Below are positions 19,182 to 27,181 of a stretch of 64,000 bases of DNA, in pieces. The stretch is taken from NCBI RefSeq assembly GCF_014155765.1, contig NZ_SCKT01000002.1:156427-220426 (forward strand), read 5' to 3'. The DNA comes from Pantoea dispersa (lineage in GTDB: Bacteria > Pseudomonadota > Gammaproteobacteria > Enterobacterales > Enterobacteriaceae). The position numbers and the translations under genes are program-made. The notes below the pieces were generated by a model. That model was given only the letters and a program-made list of their open reading frames with translations. It was not told where the DNA came from and searched no databases. How positions within the stretch are numbered: position 1 is the first letter of the stretch; the number at the start of each line of letters is the position of its first letter.

Positions 19182-19994
19182 TTAAAAAATGGCAACGGAG
19201 TCCGGGAAGTTCCATTTCTCAATCAGTTGCTTGTAAGTGCCGTCTTTCACCAGGTTTTGCAGTCCCTGTTCCAGTTGCGCTTTGGTGGCGCTGTCGCCTT
19301 TACGGACCGCAAAAGCGATGTGGGTATCGGCTTCAAACTCAGCGCCTGCCGCTTCAAACACGCCGGGCTTCTCGCTAAACAACGCAACGGTACCCGGCGT
19401 TGAAAGGAATTCCGCATCGGCGCGCCCCTGCGCAACAGCCACTGCCGAGTCCGTTGCCGCCGGGAACGTCATGACATTGATCGCGGCTTTTTTGGCGGCG
19501 AGGCAGTTCTGGTTATCCACGCGCGCCTGGCTCTCTTCGATACCGCCAAGCGTGACCGCCACGTTTTTGCCGCACAGCGACAGATCGCGCCCGGTGATGC
19601 CGGCCGGATTGCCTTTACGCACCACGACGCGACTGCCGATTTTGAGGTAAGGAACAAAATCCACCTGCGCCGCACGCGCCGGATTGACGTACATCGCTGA
19701 GTTAATGATGTCGAGACGTTTGCCCTGCAGTGCCGGGATCAGCCCTTTGAATTCCATTGGCATGGCTGCGGGTTGCAGATTGAGCGTCTTACTCAGCGCG
19801 GTTATCAGCTCGATATCAAAACCGGTGAGCTTGCCGTCTTTCACAAACTCGAACGGCATAAAGGTGGCTGCGGTGCCGTAGGTCAGTTTGCCTGGGGCAA
19901 CGCGGTCGCTTGCCGCCTGGCTGATGATGGGCATCAGGGCCAGCGTGGCAAGCGCCAGCAACCGACCGGTAGAGCGAAATGAATTGCTGATCAT
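19182..19994 (-). CDS. Periplasmic amino-acid-binding protein (family 3 SBP)
   Basis: 270-aa periplasmic receptor of the importer. The signal peptide ends ISQAASD. The SBP_bac_3 hallmark is GTAATFMPFEFVKDGKLTGFDIEL, followed by EFKGLIPALQGKRLDI, where an Arg/Asp normally contacts the alpha-amino and carboxylate groups. Two Cys (LSLCGKN and NQNCLAA) are placed so that they could form a disulfide, as in some lysine/arginine/ornithine-type receptors. First gene of the minus-strand operon 19994-13288. Its promoter region faces the regulator gene at 20185. Confidence 0.92.
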   Translation of the reverse strand: MISNSFRSTGRLLALATLALMPIISQAASDRVAPGKLTYGTAATFMPFEFVKDGKLTGFDIELITALSKTLNLQPAAMPMEFKGLIPALQGKRLDIINSAMYVNPARAAQVDFVPYLKIGSRVVVRKGNPAGITGRDLSLCGKNVAVTLGGIEESQARVDNQNCLAAKKAAINVMTFPAATDSAVAVAQGRADAEFLSTPGTVALFSEKPGVFEAAGAEFEADTHIAFAVRKGDSATKAQLEQGLQNLVKDGTYKQLIEKWNFPDSVAIF

Positions 19995-20030
19995 CTGTGT
20001 CTCCTGGTAAACGTTTAAATTGGTTTTTAT

Positions 20031-20051
20031 GATTCATAAAATACAATCATG
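20031..20051. promoter_or_regulatory. Candidate operator copy 1 of the FCD regulator (ABC operon side)
   Basis: GATTCATAAAATACAATCATG lies 37-57 bp upstream of the binding-protein start. The 12-mer AAAATACAATCA recurs exactly at 21112-21123 upstream of the SDR gene, preceded in both cases by GAT(T/C)C(A/T)(T/G). The outer bases ATGAT/ATCAT form an inverted repeat. Confidence 0.45.
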
Positions 20052-20136
20052 GTGATAAAAAAACGTCTTCTCCTGGTGCACTCTGCACGCTTATCGTGCA
20101 TGTATTGCTTTATATCGCAGCATTTACCTCAACATG

Positions 20137-20161
20137 TTATTGTACCTTTAGTCGACAATAA
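20137..20161. promoter_or_regulatory. Inverted repeat upstream of the FCD regulator gene
   Basis: TTATTGT (20137-20143) and ACAATAA (20155-20161) are perfect 7-bp arms around an 11-bp spacer, ending 23 bp before the regulator ATG. The ACAAT half-site is shared with the other candidate operators, which suggests autoregulation. Confidence 0.45.
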
Positions 20162-20184
20162 TACATTTCAGGAAATCCCGTTCT

Positions 20185-21081
20185 ATGCAGCCTGACTCCT
20201 CCGCCAGCAGCCGTCGTATTGCACGTCAGCTACTTGACCTGATCTATGAAGCAAGATTCGATCCAGGTCAGCACTTACGTGAACAACCTCTGGCAGACGC
20301 GCTGGGCGTTTCCCGCACGCCGGTGCGGGCAGGACTTAAAGAACTGACCCGACTGGGCGCAGTGGAAGCGCGGCCCAATCAGGGATTTTTTCTGCTAAAA
20401 GGGGCAGATGAGTTACAGCAGCTGGACATTGAACCTCCGCAGAGCAGCGACCAGACGTTGTACGAGTTACTGGTACGCGATCGTATTGCCGGTGCCCTGC
20501 CCGAATCGTTCACCCAGACGGAAATCAGCCAGCGCTATGACGTTGATCGCGGCATTCTGACACGCACGCTGGTCAAGCTGTCGGAGGACGGGTTAATCGC
20601 GCGCAATGCGGGACACGGCTGGCGCTTTCAGCAAACGCTTAACTCGGAAGTCGCGCTGCGCAACAGTTATGGATTTCGTCTGATGATCGAGCCAGCCGCC
20701 CTGCTCAGCCCGCAATTACGCGCGGACCGTGCCATGCTGAAGCGCCTGCGGGCACAGCATCTGCGATTGATTACCCATCCGGACCTCACGCAGGTACCGG
20801 CGCGCGACATTTTCGAGACGGATGCCGCTTTTCATGAATCGCTGGCCGAAGCCAGCGGCAATCTGTTTGTGCTGCAGGCGATTCAACAGCAAAACCGCCT
20901 GCGCCGCCTGCTGGAATTTGGCAGCTACCAAAACAAACGGCGGGTGAAAGAGTGGTGCGAAGAGCACGTGGCCATTATCGACGCGCTGCGTGAAAACCGA
21001 CCGCAACAGGCGGCCGAATTGATAAAAACGCATCTGCAATTCGCCTTCGATCAGGTACAGATGCGTAAACCAGGCGCATAA
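20185..21081 (+). CDS. GntR/FCD-family transcriptional regulator with apparent tandem winged helices
   Basis: 298 aa, some 60-70 aa longer than a usual FCD regulator. Residues 5-70 form a GntR winged helix: IARQLLDLIYEARFDPGQHLREQPLADALGVSRTPVRAGLKEL, then the wing VEARPNQGFFL. A second stretch at about 92-150 (TLYELLVRDRIAGALPESFTQTEISQRYDVDRGILTRTLVKL) looks like another winged helix, and the helical ligand-binding FCD domain follows from about 155. FCD metal ligands are plausibly D and H in FETDAAFHESLAEASGN and later His residues (EEHVAIIDAL, KTHLQFAF). It is divergent from the ABC operon and followed at 52 bp by the SDR gene, so it is the likely local regulator, responding to the imported substrate or a breakdown product. 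Confidence 0.85.
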   Translation: MQPDSSASSRRIARQLLDLIYEARFDPGQHLREQPLADALGVSRTPVRAGLKELTRLGAVEARPNQGFFLLKGADELQQLDIEPPQSSDQTLYELLVRDRIAGALPESFTQTEISQRYDVDRGILTRTLVKLSEDGLIARNAGHGWRFQQTLNSEVALRNSYGFRLMIEPAALLSPQLRADRAMLKRLRAQHLRLITHPDLTQVPARDIFETDAAFHESLAEASGNLFVLQAIQQQNRLRRLLEFGSYQNKRRVKEWCEEHVAIIDALRENRPQQAAELIKTHLQFAFDQVQMRKPGA

Positions 21082-21104
21082 CCGGCACTATTTTTGCACA
21101 TTAC

Positions 21105-21125
21105 GATCCTGAAAATACAATCAGG
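21105..21125. promoter_or_regulatory. Candidate operator copy 2 of the FCD regulator (SDR side)
   Basis: GATCCTGAAAATACAATCAGG ends at the ribosome-binding site of the SDR gene. CCTGA and TCAGG form an inverted repeat, and the 12-mer AAAATACAATCA is identical to the one upstream of the ABC operon. Overlap with AGGAGG suggests that a bound regulator would block transcription from a promoter between the regulator and SDR genes. Confidence 0.45.
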
Positions 21126-21133
21126 AGGCAGTG

Positions 21134-21919
21134 ATGGATTTGCAAATACAAGGGCGCGTGGCGCTGGTATGTGGTGCAGGCAGCGGTCTGGGTCAGGCGA
21201 TAGCGCTGGCACTGGCGCAGGAGGGCGTGCGCGTGGCGGTCACCGGGCGCAACAGCAGCAAGTTGCAGGCAACGGTGGAGCGCATTATCGCTGACGGCGG
21301 TGAGGCGCAGGCGTTCCAGCTGGATCTGGCGGCACCCGACACCTTTGACAGCGTGCTGGAGGCGATTCGCCAGCGCTGGGGCGCAGTGGATATTCTGGTG
21401 AATAATTCAGGTGGGCCGCCACCCGCGAAAGCCGCGGGTACCGCCAGTGAACTCTGGCGACAGCAGTTTGCGGTGATGGTGGACGCGCTGATTCAACTGA
21501 GCGACAAGGTGCTGCCGGCCATGCGCCAGCGCGGCTGGGGACGCATTATCACTTCCACCTCGTCCGGCGTGGTCACGCCTATCCCCAATCTGGCGCTGTC
21601 CAATGCGCTGCGCATGAGCCTGCTGGGCTGGTCGAAAACGCTGGCAAGCGAGGTAGCCGCGGATGGTGTAACGGTTAACGTCCTGGTGCCGGGACGCATT
21701 GATACTGAGCGCGTCAGTCAGCTTGATGCGCTGAAGGCGCAGCGCGAAAACAGCACCGCCGCTGCCGTCGCGGCCCAAAGCCGGCGCAGCATACCGATGG
21801 GCCGCTACGGCGCGCCACACGAATATAGCGCCACCGCCGCTTTTCTCGCCAGTGAGCCTGCCAGCTACATTACCGGCAGCGTGATCCGCGTCGACGGCGG
21901 CCTGATCGATGCCGTTTAG
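21134..21919 (+). CDS. Short-chain dehydrogenase/reductase-like protein lacking the YxxxK motif
   Basis: 261-aa Rossmann-fold protein of the FabG-like SDR group. The cofactor motif GAGSGLGQAIA and the NNSGGPPP version of NNAG are present, and it ends in VDGGLID. The catalytic Ser region TSTSSGVVTPIPNLALSNALRMSLLGWSK lacks YxxxK: where Tyr and Lys should stand it reads LSNAL. A recognised subgroup (BKR-like SDRs with NNSGGPP and LSNALR) shares this, so the change is a family trait and not a local mutation. Classical dehydrogenase activity should not be assumed. I prefer the ATG at 21134 (AGGAGG 5 nt upstream) over the GTG at 21131. Confidence 0.85.
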   Translation: MDLQIQGRVALVCGAGSGLGQAIALALAQEGVRVAVTGRNSSKLQATVERIIADGGEAQAFQLDLAAPDTFDSVLEAIRQRWGAVDILVNNSGGPPPAKAAGTASELWRQQFAVMVDALIQLSDKVLPAMRQRGWGRIITSTSSGVVTPIPNLALSNALRMSLLGWSKTLASEVAADGVTVNVLVPGRIDTERVSQLDALKAQRENSTAAAVAAQSRRSIPMGRYGAPHEYSATAAFLASEPASYITGSVIRVDGGLIDAV

Positions 21920-22253
21920 CCGCTGATCGCGGTTTTAAGAGATGGGCATGCAATGACGACTGCCCATTTAACCGGTCACAATGCTCTTCTTTTACCTTAA
22001 CGTCATCGCTAACGGTTTTGCTGGCTGAGCGTTGCCGCTGTGCCACTGCATCTGCTGAATTCACACCCCGGTTAATCAAAAAAAGACCACCGCACCGCCA
22101 CACCACGGTGCACCCTGGCGGGTTTTGCACCAGCAGATCTCATAATCTGCGCTTATTACTGCGTTAAATCTCCTGCTGAATCAAAGCTTCATGATTCTGG
22201 CATGCGGGTTGCTATGTCTTTGGTAGAGATGTTGGACCAATTAAGGCAAAGCG
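21920..22253. other. Intergenic region between the SDR and FadR-type regulator genes
   Basis: 334 bp with no gene that I can support. TGGGCA/TGCCCA near 21943-21967 can pair and may end the SDR transcript, but no T-run follows. On the minus strand GCACCG/CGGTGC near 22090-22110 can pair upstream of a T7 run, again with poor geometry. TTGGACCAA at 22232-22240, preceded by TTGGT at 22220-22224, is a possible operator of the regulator that follows. Confidence 0.4.
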
Positions 22254-22964
22254 ATGCATGACCCGGCTGAACTCCATCCCATCATTCCCACGCGCAGCGA
22301 TACGCTGATTCTTGATGCGCTCACGCGCTACATGGCGCATGCCGGCGCGCAGCCGGGCAGTCGCCTGCCGCCGGAGCGCGAGCTGGCGGAGAAACTGGGC
22401 GTCAGCCGTAATACGGTGCGCGAGGCGCTCAAGCGCTGGGAAGCACTCGGCATCATTGTGCGCAAAAAAGGCAGCGGCACCTTTCTGCAGGCGGAAGTCG
22501 GTCTGCATGACAGCTTTCTCTCTCTGCGCTTTAAAAACGACTCCGCCAACATGCTTCATGCGCTGGAAGTGCGCCGCATCATTGAGTCCGAATCCTGCGT
22601 GCTGGCCGCGCAGCGCGCCAGCGCCGACGACCTGCTGGAAATCGAACGGCGGCTGGAAGAGATGGAGCGTGTGCACCTGGCTATCGGTTCCGCCGGGCCG
22701 GAGGATTGGGCTTTCCACACCAGCATTTACCGCGCCGCCGGTAATCCGCTGCTGTTGCAGATGCTTAACGGCGTCTACGACACGCTGCATGCCTTTTTCG
22801 AGTCCCCGCCGGAGCAGGCGCTGTTTTCAGACTCGTTTCCCCTGCACCGTGAACTGTTTAACGCCATCCGCGCCCGCGACAGCCAGGCCGCGCGCGCCCT
22901 TTGCCACCAGATTCTTGATATCACCGAACGCGACATGAAGGACGTGATCCATGCCAAACGCTAA
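22254..22964 (+). CDS. FadR-subfamily GntR/FCD transcriptional regulator
   Basis: 236 aa. The N-terminal winged helix contains GSRLPPERELAEKLGVSRNTVREALKRWEALGIIVRKKGSGTF. The all-helical FCD domain has LEVRRIIESESCVLAAQRAS, the metal-site stretch WAFHTSIYRAAGNPLL, and LHRELFNAIRARDSQAARALCHQIL. Its 3' end overlaps the next gene by 14 bp, so it is the first gene of an operon with the PLP lyase and probably the carbohydrate-type ABC transporter. Probably a repressor of this operon that responds to the substrate or a metabolite. Confidence 0.88.
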   Translation: MHDPAELHPIIPTRSDTLILDALTRYMAHAGAQPGSRLPPERELAEKLGVSRNTVREALKRWEALGIIVRKKGSGTFLQAEVGLHDSFLSLRFKNDSANMLHALEVRRIIESESCVLAAQRASADDLLEIERRLEEMERVHLAIGSAGPEDWAFHTSIYRAAGNPLLLQMLNGVYDTLHAFFESPPEQALFSDSFPLHRELFNAIRARDSQAARALCHQILDITERDMKDVIHAKR

Positions 22965-24117
22965 ACCTATTGCGCAACAAACACTGCTGACCCACGACCA
23001 GCGCCACGAACAGGGCGCCGTAACGCCACCGATTTATCAGTCCTCGCTGTTTACCTTCAGCGATTACGACAGCATGATCGCCCGCTTTCGCGGTGAGAGC
23101 GACCAGCCGCTCTATTCCCGCGTTGATAATCCGACGGTCAAAGCGCTACAGGATAAAGTTGCCGCGCTGGAAGGCGGTGACGCCTGCCTCGCCTTTGCCA
23201 GCGGCATGGCCGCCATCAGCAACGCGATTTTGAGTGTGGTTCAGCCAGGTGCGAAAGTGGTCTGCGTTAATCATGTCTATCCCGATACTTACCGCTTTTT
23301 GCGCGGCTTTTGTCAGCGTTTCGGTATCACGACGCAGTTTGTTGATGGCGACGATGAAGCGGCGATGGCCGCCGCGCTGCCCGGTGCCAGCCTGCTCTAT
23401 CTGGAAAGTCCCTCCAGTTGGGTGATGAGTGAACAGAACCTGCGGCAGTTGGCCACGCTGGCGCGCGATGCGGGCGTCGTCACGTTGATTGATAACAGCT
23501 GGGCTTCGCCCATTTTCCAGCAGCCGCTGCTGTGTGGTATCGACATCGTGGTGCACTCCGCCTCGAAGTACATCAGCGGCCACAGCGATGTAGTGGCCGG
23601 CCTGGTGATTGCCAGCCACCAGCACATCAACAACATTGCCCGTCACATTAGTCCGTTCCTTGGCGGCAAACTGTCTGCGAACGAAGCGTCTTTGCTGATG
23701 CGTGGCCTGCGCACGCTGCCGCTGCGCATGAAGCAACATCAGCAAAGCGCCCTGCAGCTGGCGGAAAAGCTGCGTGACCATCCGCAGGTCAGCGCGGTTT
23801 ACCATCCCGGGCTCAATCCTCCTGAATGGTCCACGCTGCGCGGTTACAGCGGGCTGTTTTCCTTTGCCGTGACCGAACAGGTCGACATACCGCAATTCTG
23901 CAACGCCCTGCAACTGTTCCACATGGGCGTTAGCTGGGGAGGTTTCGAGAGCCTGGTGATGCCGGCGATTTCGGTCATTAATCAGGCCAGTGAATTTAAT
24001 TCAGCCCAGGATTTTGGTGTCTCGCCGCGCCTGATCCGTATCTCTGTTGGCCTCGAAGAGACCGACGATCTTTGGACCGATCTGAATCAGGCACTTGCTG
24101 CCGCCACTCACCGTTAA
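22951..24117 (+). CDS. Cystathionine gamma/beta-lyase-type PLP enzyme (Cys/Met metabolism family)
   Basis: 388-aa fold-type I PLP enzyme. Early motif AVTPPIYQSSLFTF and YSRVDNPTVKALQDKVAALEGG match the family. PLP stacking is by the aromatic residue after the SGMAAI loop, TLIDNSWASP carries the Asp that pairs with the pyridine nitrogen, and HSASKYISGHSDVVAG contains the Schiff-base Lys. The C-terminal substrate-carboxylate Arg is in SPRLIRISVGLEETDDL. It resembles MetC-type beta-lyases more than MetB. Unusually, it is co-directional with, and 21 bp before, a carbohydrate-type ABC transporter. A role in cleaving a C-S bond of an imported conjugate, possibly a sulfur-containing glycoside, is speculation. 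Confidence 0.88.
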   Translation: MPNAKPIAQQTLLTHDQRHEQGAVTPPIYQSSLFTFSDYDSMIARFRGESDQPLYSRVDNPTVKALQDKVAALEGGDACLAFASGMAAISNAILSVVQPGAKVVCVNHVYPDTYRFLRGFCQRFGITTQFVDGDDEAAMAAALPGASLLYLESPSSWVMSEQNLRQLATLARDAGVVTLIDNSWASPIFQQPLLCGIDIVVHSASKYISGHSDVVAGLVIASHQHINNIARHISPFLGGKLSANEASLLMRGLRTLPLRMKQHQQSALQLAEKLRDHPQVSAVYHPGLNPPEWSTLRGYSGLFSFAVTEQVDIPQFCNALQLFHMGVSWGGFESLVMPAISVINQASEFNSAQDFGVSPRLIRISVGLEETDDLWTDLNQALAAATHR

Positions 24118-24138
24118 TCACGCTCCGGAGAACCAGCC

Positions 24139-25410
24139 ATGACAACACGTTTCGCCCTGAAAGCCCTGGTACTCGCCGTGGGTTTAGGCAGCGCCTTTTG
24201 CAGCCTCGCCGCCAAACTCACCGTGGTGGAAGTTATTACCAGCCCGCCACGTACCGCGCTTCTGCAAAAAATGCTCGACGAATACAAGACGCAGCATCCT
24301 GGTACCGAGATTGAGCTGATTTCGCTGCCGTGGGGTCAGGCATTTGAAAAACTGGGCACCATGTTACAGAGCGGACAGGTTCCGGATGTGGTGGAGATGC
24401 CCGATACCTGGCAAGGCTTATACGCCAGCAACAATATGCTGGAGGATCTGGAACCCCGCCTGAAAAGCTGGCCTGAAAGCGCCCAGCTGACGGACAAAAC
24501 GCTGGCAATGGCGCGGGCCGCGAACGGCAAAGCCACCATGGTACCGTACGGTTTTTACCTGCGGGCGCTGTTCTGGAATAAAAAGCTGTTTAAGCAGGCA
24601 GGACTGAGTGAGCCGCCGAAAACCATGGACGAGTTTGCCAGCGACGCGAAGCGTATTAGTCAGTCAGGTAACGGTATCAGCGGCTACTGCATGCGCGGCG
24701 GTGTCGGAGGAACCAATGCGTGGATGATGTTTATGGCGGCGATGAATGGCTCGCCTGCCTTCTTTGATAAAGACGGCAACAGTACCTTAACCCAGCCGGG
24801 GGCGATAAAGGGGGCACAACTGCTGGTCGATTTGTATCAGCAAGGCGGCGCGCCTAAAGACAGCGTGAACTGGGGCTTTAACGAGATTGTCTCGGGCTTT
24901 TATTCCGGCAAATGCGCGATGCTCGATCAGGATCCGGACGCGCTGATCGCGATTAAAAATAGCATGGCGGCTGAGGATTTTGCCGTGGCGCCCATGCCGG
25001 TCGGGCCGTCCGGTAAAGCCTTCCCGACCATCGGCTATACCGGCTGGGCGATGTTCAAACAGGGTAAACAAAACGATGTCGCCTGGCCGCTGATTACCTT
25101 CCTCAGTAATAAAACCAACAACCTGGCGTGGGCGAAGTTTGTCGGCACGCTACCCATCTATAAAGGTGCGGAACAGGACCCGTTCTATCAGACGCCGCAG
25201 TTTGCCGGCTGGTTTAAGGAGCTGAACGATCCAAATTATGTGCCGCTCACCATGCCGACCCATCTCAAAGGCTGGGGCTATTTCAATTCAGTGATCGTGA
25301 AAGAGAGCAGCCAGGAGACGTTACTGGGCGAAAACGACACCAAAGATATGGTGCAGGACTGGGCCAGCTATCTGAGTAAAGAGCAAAAAGCCTGGCTCGC
25401 CAGCCAGTAA
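24139..25410 (+). CDS. Carbohydrate ABC transporter substrate-binding protein (family 1)
   Basis: 423-aa periplasmic receptor. The signal peptide MTTRFALKALVLAVGLGSAFCSLA is followed by KLTVVEVITSPPRTALLQKM. The SBP_bac_1 pattern includes PDVVEMPDTWQGLYASNNMLEDL and the conserved AFPTIGYTGWAMFKQGKQ late in the protein. It has GGAG before the ATG. The permeases and ATPase that follow complete a MalEFGK-type system. The ligand is unknown, and pairing with a Cys/Met-family lyase is atypical for a sugar transporter. Confidence 0.9.
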   Translation: MTTRFALKALVLAVGLGSAFCSLAAKLTVVEVITSPPRTALLQKMLDEYKTQHPGTEIELISLPWGQAFEKLGTMLQSGQVPDVVEMPDTWQGLYASNNMLEDLEPRLKSWPESAQLTDKTLAMARAANGKATMVPYGFYLRALFWNKKLFKQAGLSEPPKTMDEFASDAKRISQSGNGISGYCMRGGVGGTNAWMMFMAAMNGSPAFFDKDGNSTLTQPGAIKGAQLLVDLYQQGGAPKDSVNWGFNEIVSGFYSGKCAMLDQDPDALIAIKNSMAAEDFAVAPMPVGPSGKAFPTIGYTGWAMFKQGKQNDVAWPLITFLSNKTNNLAWAKFVGTLPIYKGAEQDPFYQTPQFAGWFKELNDPNYVPLTMPTHLKGWGYFNSVIVKESSQETLLGENDTKDMVQDWASYLSKEQKAWLASQ

Positions 25411-25434
25411 TCCCGCGTAAACCGGAGCCCTGAA

Positions 25435-26344
25435 ATGATGCCTGAAATCTCTCTTCCTGCCAGCCCGGCACGTCGCCGCTGGCGCTGGACCCGGCTTGCT
25501 GAGCCATGGTGGTATCTGTCACCGGGCCTGTTGCTGATCGCCCTGTTCATCTTCGTGCCGATGGCGATCGGCATTTCTTACGCTTTTCAGAGCATGAACC
25601 TGCTCAATCCGCTGGAGAGCGGCTGGGTTGGCTGGGCGAACTTTGCGCAGATGCTCGACGATCGCCGCTTCTTTCGCGCGCTCGGCCATACCCTTAACTG
25701 GACGCTGAGTTCACTGCTGCTGCAGTTCTTTTTCGGCCTCGCGCTGGCGCTGCTGCTTAACCGCGAGTTTCGCTTTCGCCGCTGGGTGCAGGCGCTGGTG
25801 TTTTTACCGTGGGCGGTGCCGGCGTTTCTTTCCGGCCTGGCTGCTCAACCCGGTGGTGGGTCCGCTGCCACAGTGGCTCAGCGACGTGGGCATTCTCAGT
25901 GAACCCTACAATATTCTTTCCGATCCGCAACTGGCGATGTGGGGGCCGGTGATTGCTAACGTCTGGTTTGGCATCCCGTTTTTTGCCATCACCTTACTGG
26001 CGGCACTGCAGTCGATTCCCAAAGATTTGTATGAAGCAGCAGCCATTGACGGTGCCAGCGGCTGGCAGCAGTTTCGCCGAGTCACCCTGCCGTTTCTCGC
26101 CCCGATGATCGCCATTACCGTGATGCTGCGTACCATCTGGATCGCTAACTTTGCCGATTTGATCGTGGTGATGACCGACGGCGGTCCGGCCGGTTCAACC
26201 TCAATTCTTTCCAGTTACATCTTCACCACCGCTTATCGCAAACTGGATTTTGGTTATGCCTCGGCGATGGCGGTGTGTCTGTTACTGCTGATGACCTGCT
26301 ATGCGCTGGTACTGCTGCGCATCCGCCATCAGTTACTTAAGTAA
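25435..26344 (+). pseudogene. Carbohydrate ABC transporter permease (MalF-type), frameshifted
   Basis: Two adjoining reading frames together encode one MalF/UgpA-type permease. Frame 1 (25435-25902) gives the N-terminus and first membrane segments, up to LVFLPWAVPAFLSGL near 25839. It then runs into an unrelated Ala/Gly/Gln-rich tail (AAQPGGGSAA). Frame 2 (from about 25838, ATG at 25853, to 26344) continues with WLLNPVVGPLPQWL and carries the EAA loop EAAAIDGASGWQQFRRVTLP. The family normally has W-x-W at the join, so about 11 nt (2 mod 3) seem to be missing at 25836-25841, where CCTGG could have mediated slippage. The rest of the operon is intact, so this is a recent mutation or a sequencing error. 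Confidence 0.8.
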
Positions 26345-26353
26345 GGAGTCTGC

Positions 26354-27178
26354 ATGCGCCTGTTACCGTTGATCGGTCATCGTCTCAGCATCGCCGCCTA
26401 TTTGCTGTTTGCGCTGTTTCCGTTGTACTGGATCATTAAAATTGCCGTCACGCCGGACAGGTTACTGTTCAGTCAGGGCGTGACGCTGTTACCTGGCGGT
26501 TTCACCCTGAGCCACTTTGCGAAGGTATTGACCGACAGTGATTTCCCCACGTTTTTTATTAACAGTCTCATTGTCTCCTGCAGCACTGCCGCGCTCACCA
26601 CCTTGATTGCTGCGGGTGCCGGCTATGCCTTTTCCCGCTTTCAGTTTCGCGGCAAGATGGTGATGGCGGCCCTGCTGCTGTTTACGCAGATGTTTCCGCT
26701 GGTGATGATCATTGCGCCGATTTACCGGGTGATGGCCCCGCTGGGACTGACGAATAGTCTGCTGGGGCTGATTCTGATTTACAGCGCCTTCAATGTCCCG
26801 TTCGCTACCTTCCTGATGCAGTCATTTTTTGATGCCATCCCGAAAGATCTCGAAGAGTCCGCCATGCTGGAAGGCTGCACCCGCTTTCAGGCGCTGTACC
26901 GCGTGCTGATGCCGCTGACGCTGCCGGGCATGGCGGCAACGCTCGGCTTCGTTTTCACCGCCGCGTGGAGTGAGTTGCTGTTCTCACTGATGCTGATCAA
27001 CAAAAACGAAGTCATGACCTTTCCGGTCGGGCTGCTCAGTTTCGTCTCCAAATTCGCCGTTTCGTGGGGCGAAATGATGGCTGCCGCCGTGCTGGCGTTA
27101 ATTCCAGCCTGTCTGTTCTTCGCTTTCATTCAACGCTACCTGGTTCAGGGACTCACCGCCGGTGCGGTTAAGGGGTAA
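26354..27178 (+). CDS. Carbohydrate ABC transporter permease (MalG-type)
   Basis: 274-aa second permease with six hydrophobic segments. The N-terminus LSIAAYLLFALFPLYWIIKIAVTP is typical, and the EAA-type loop is LEESAMLEGCTRFQALYRVLMPLTLPG. It starts 9 bp after the frameshifted MalF-type gene with AAGGAG upstream of the ATG. It should pair with that permease and the ATPase at 27182. If the frameshift is real, this transporter cannot assemble as a normal heterodimer. Confidence 0.92.
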   Translation: MRLLPLIGHRLSIAAYLLFALFPLYWIIKIAVTPDRLLFSQGVTLLPGGFTLSHFAKVLTDSDFPTFFINSLIVSCSTAALTTLIAAGAGYAFSRFQFRGKMVMAALLLFTQMFPLVMIIAPIYRVMAPLGLTNSLLGLILIYSAFNVPFATFLMQSFFDAIPKDLEESAMLEGCTRFQALYRVLMPLTLPGMAATLGFVFTAAWSELLFSLMLINKNEVMTFPVGLLSFVSKFAVSWGEMMAAAVLALIPACLFFAFIQRYLVQGLTAGAVKG

Positions 27179-27181
27179 ATA

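Noticed and set aside
25836-25855. Programmed ribosomal frameshift in the permease gene
   Set aside because: No slippery heptamer or stimulatory structure is visible, and the join lacks residues expected between the two parts; a deletion or sequencing error explains it better.
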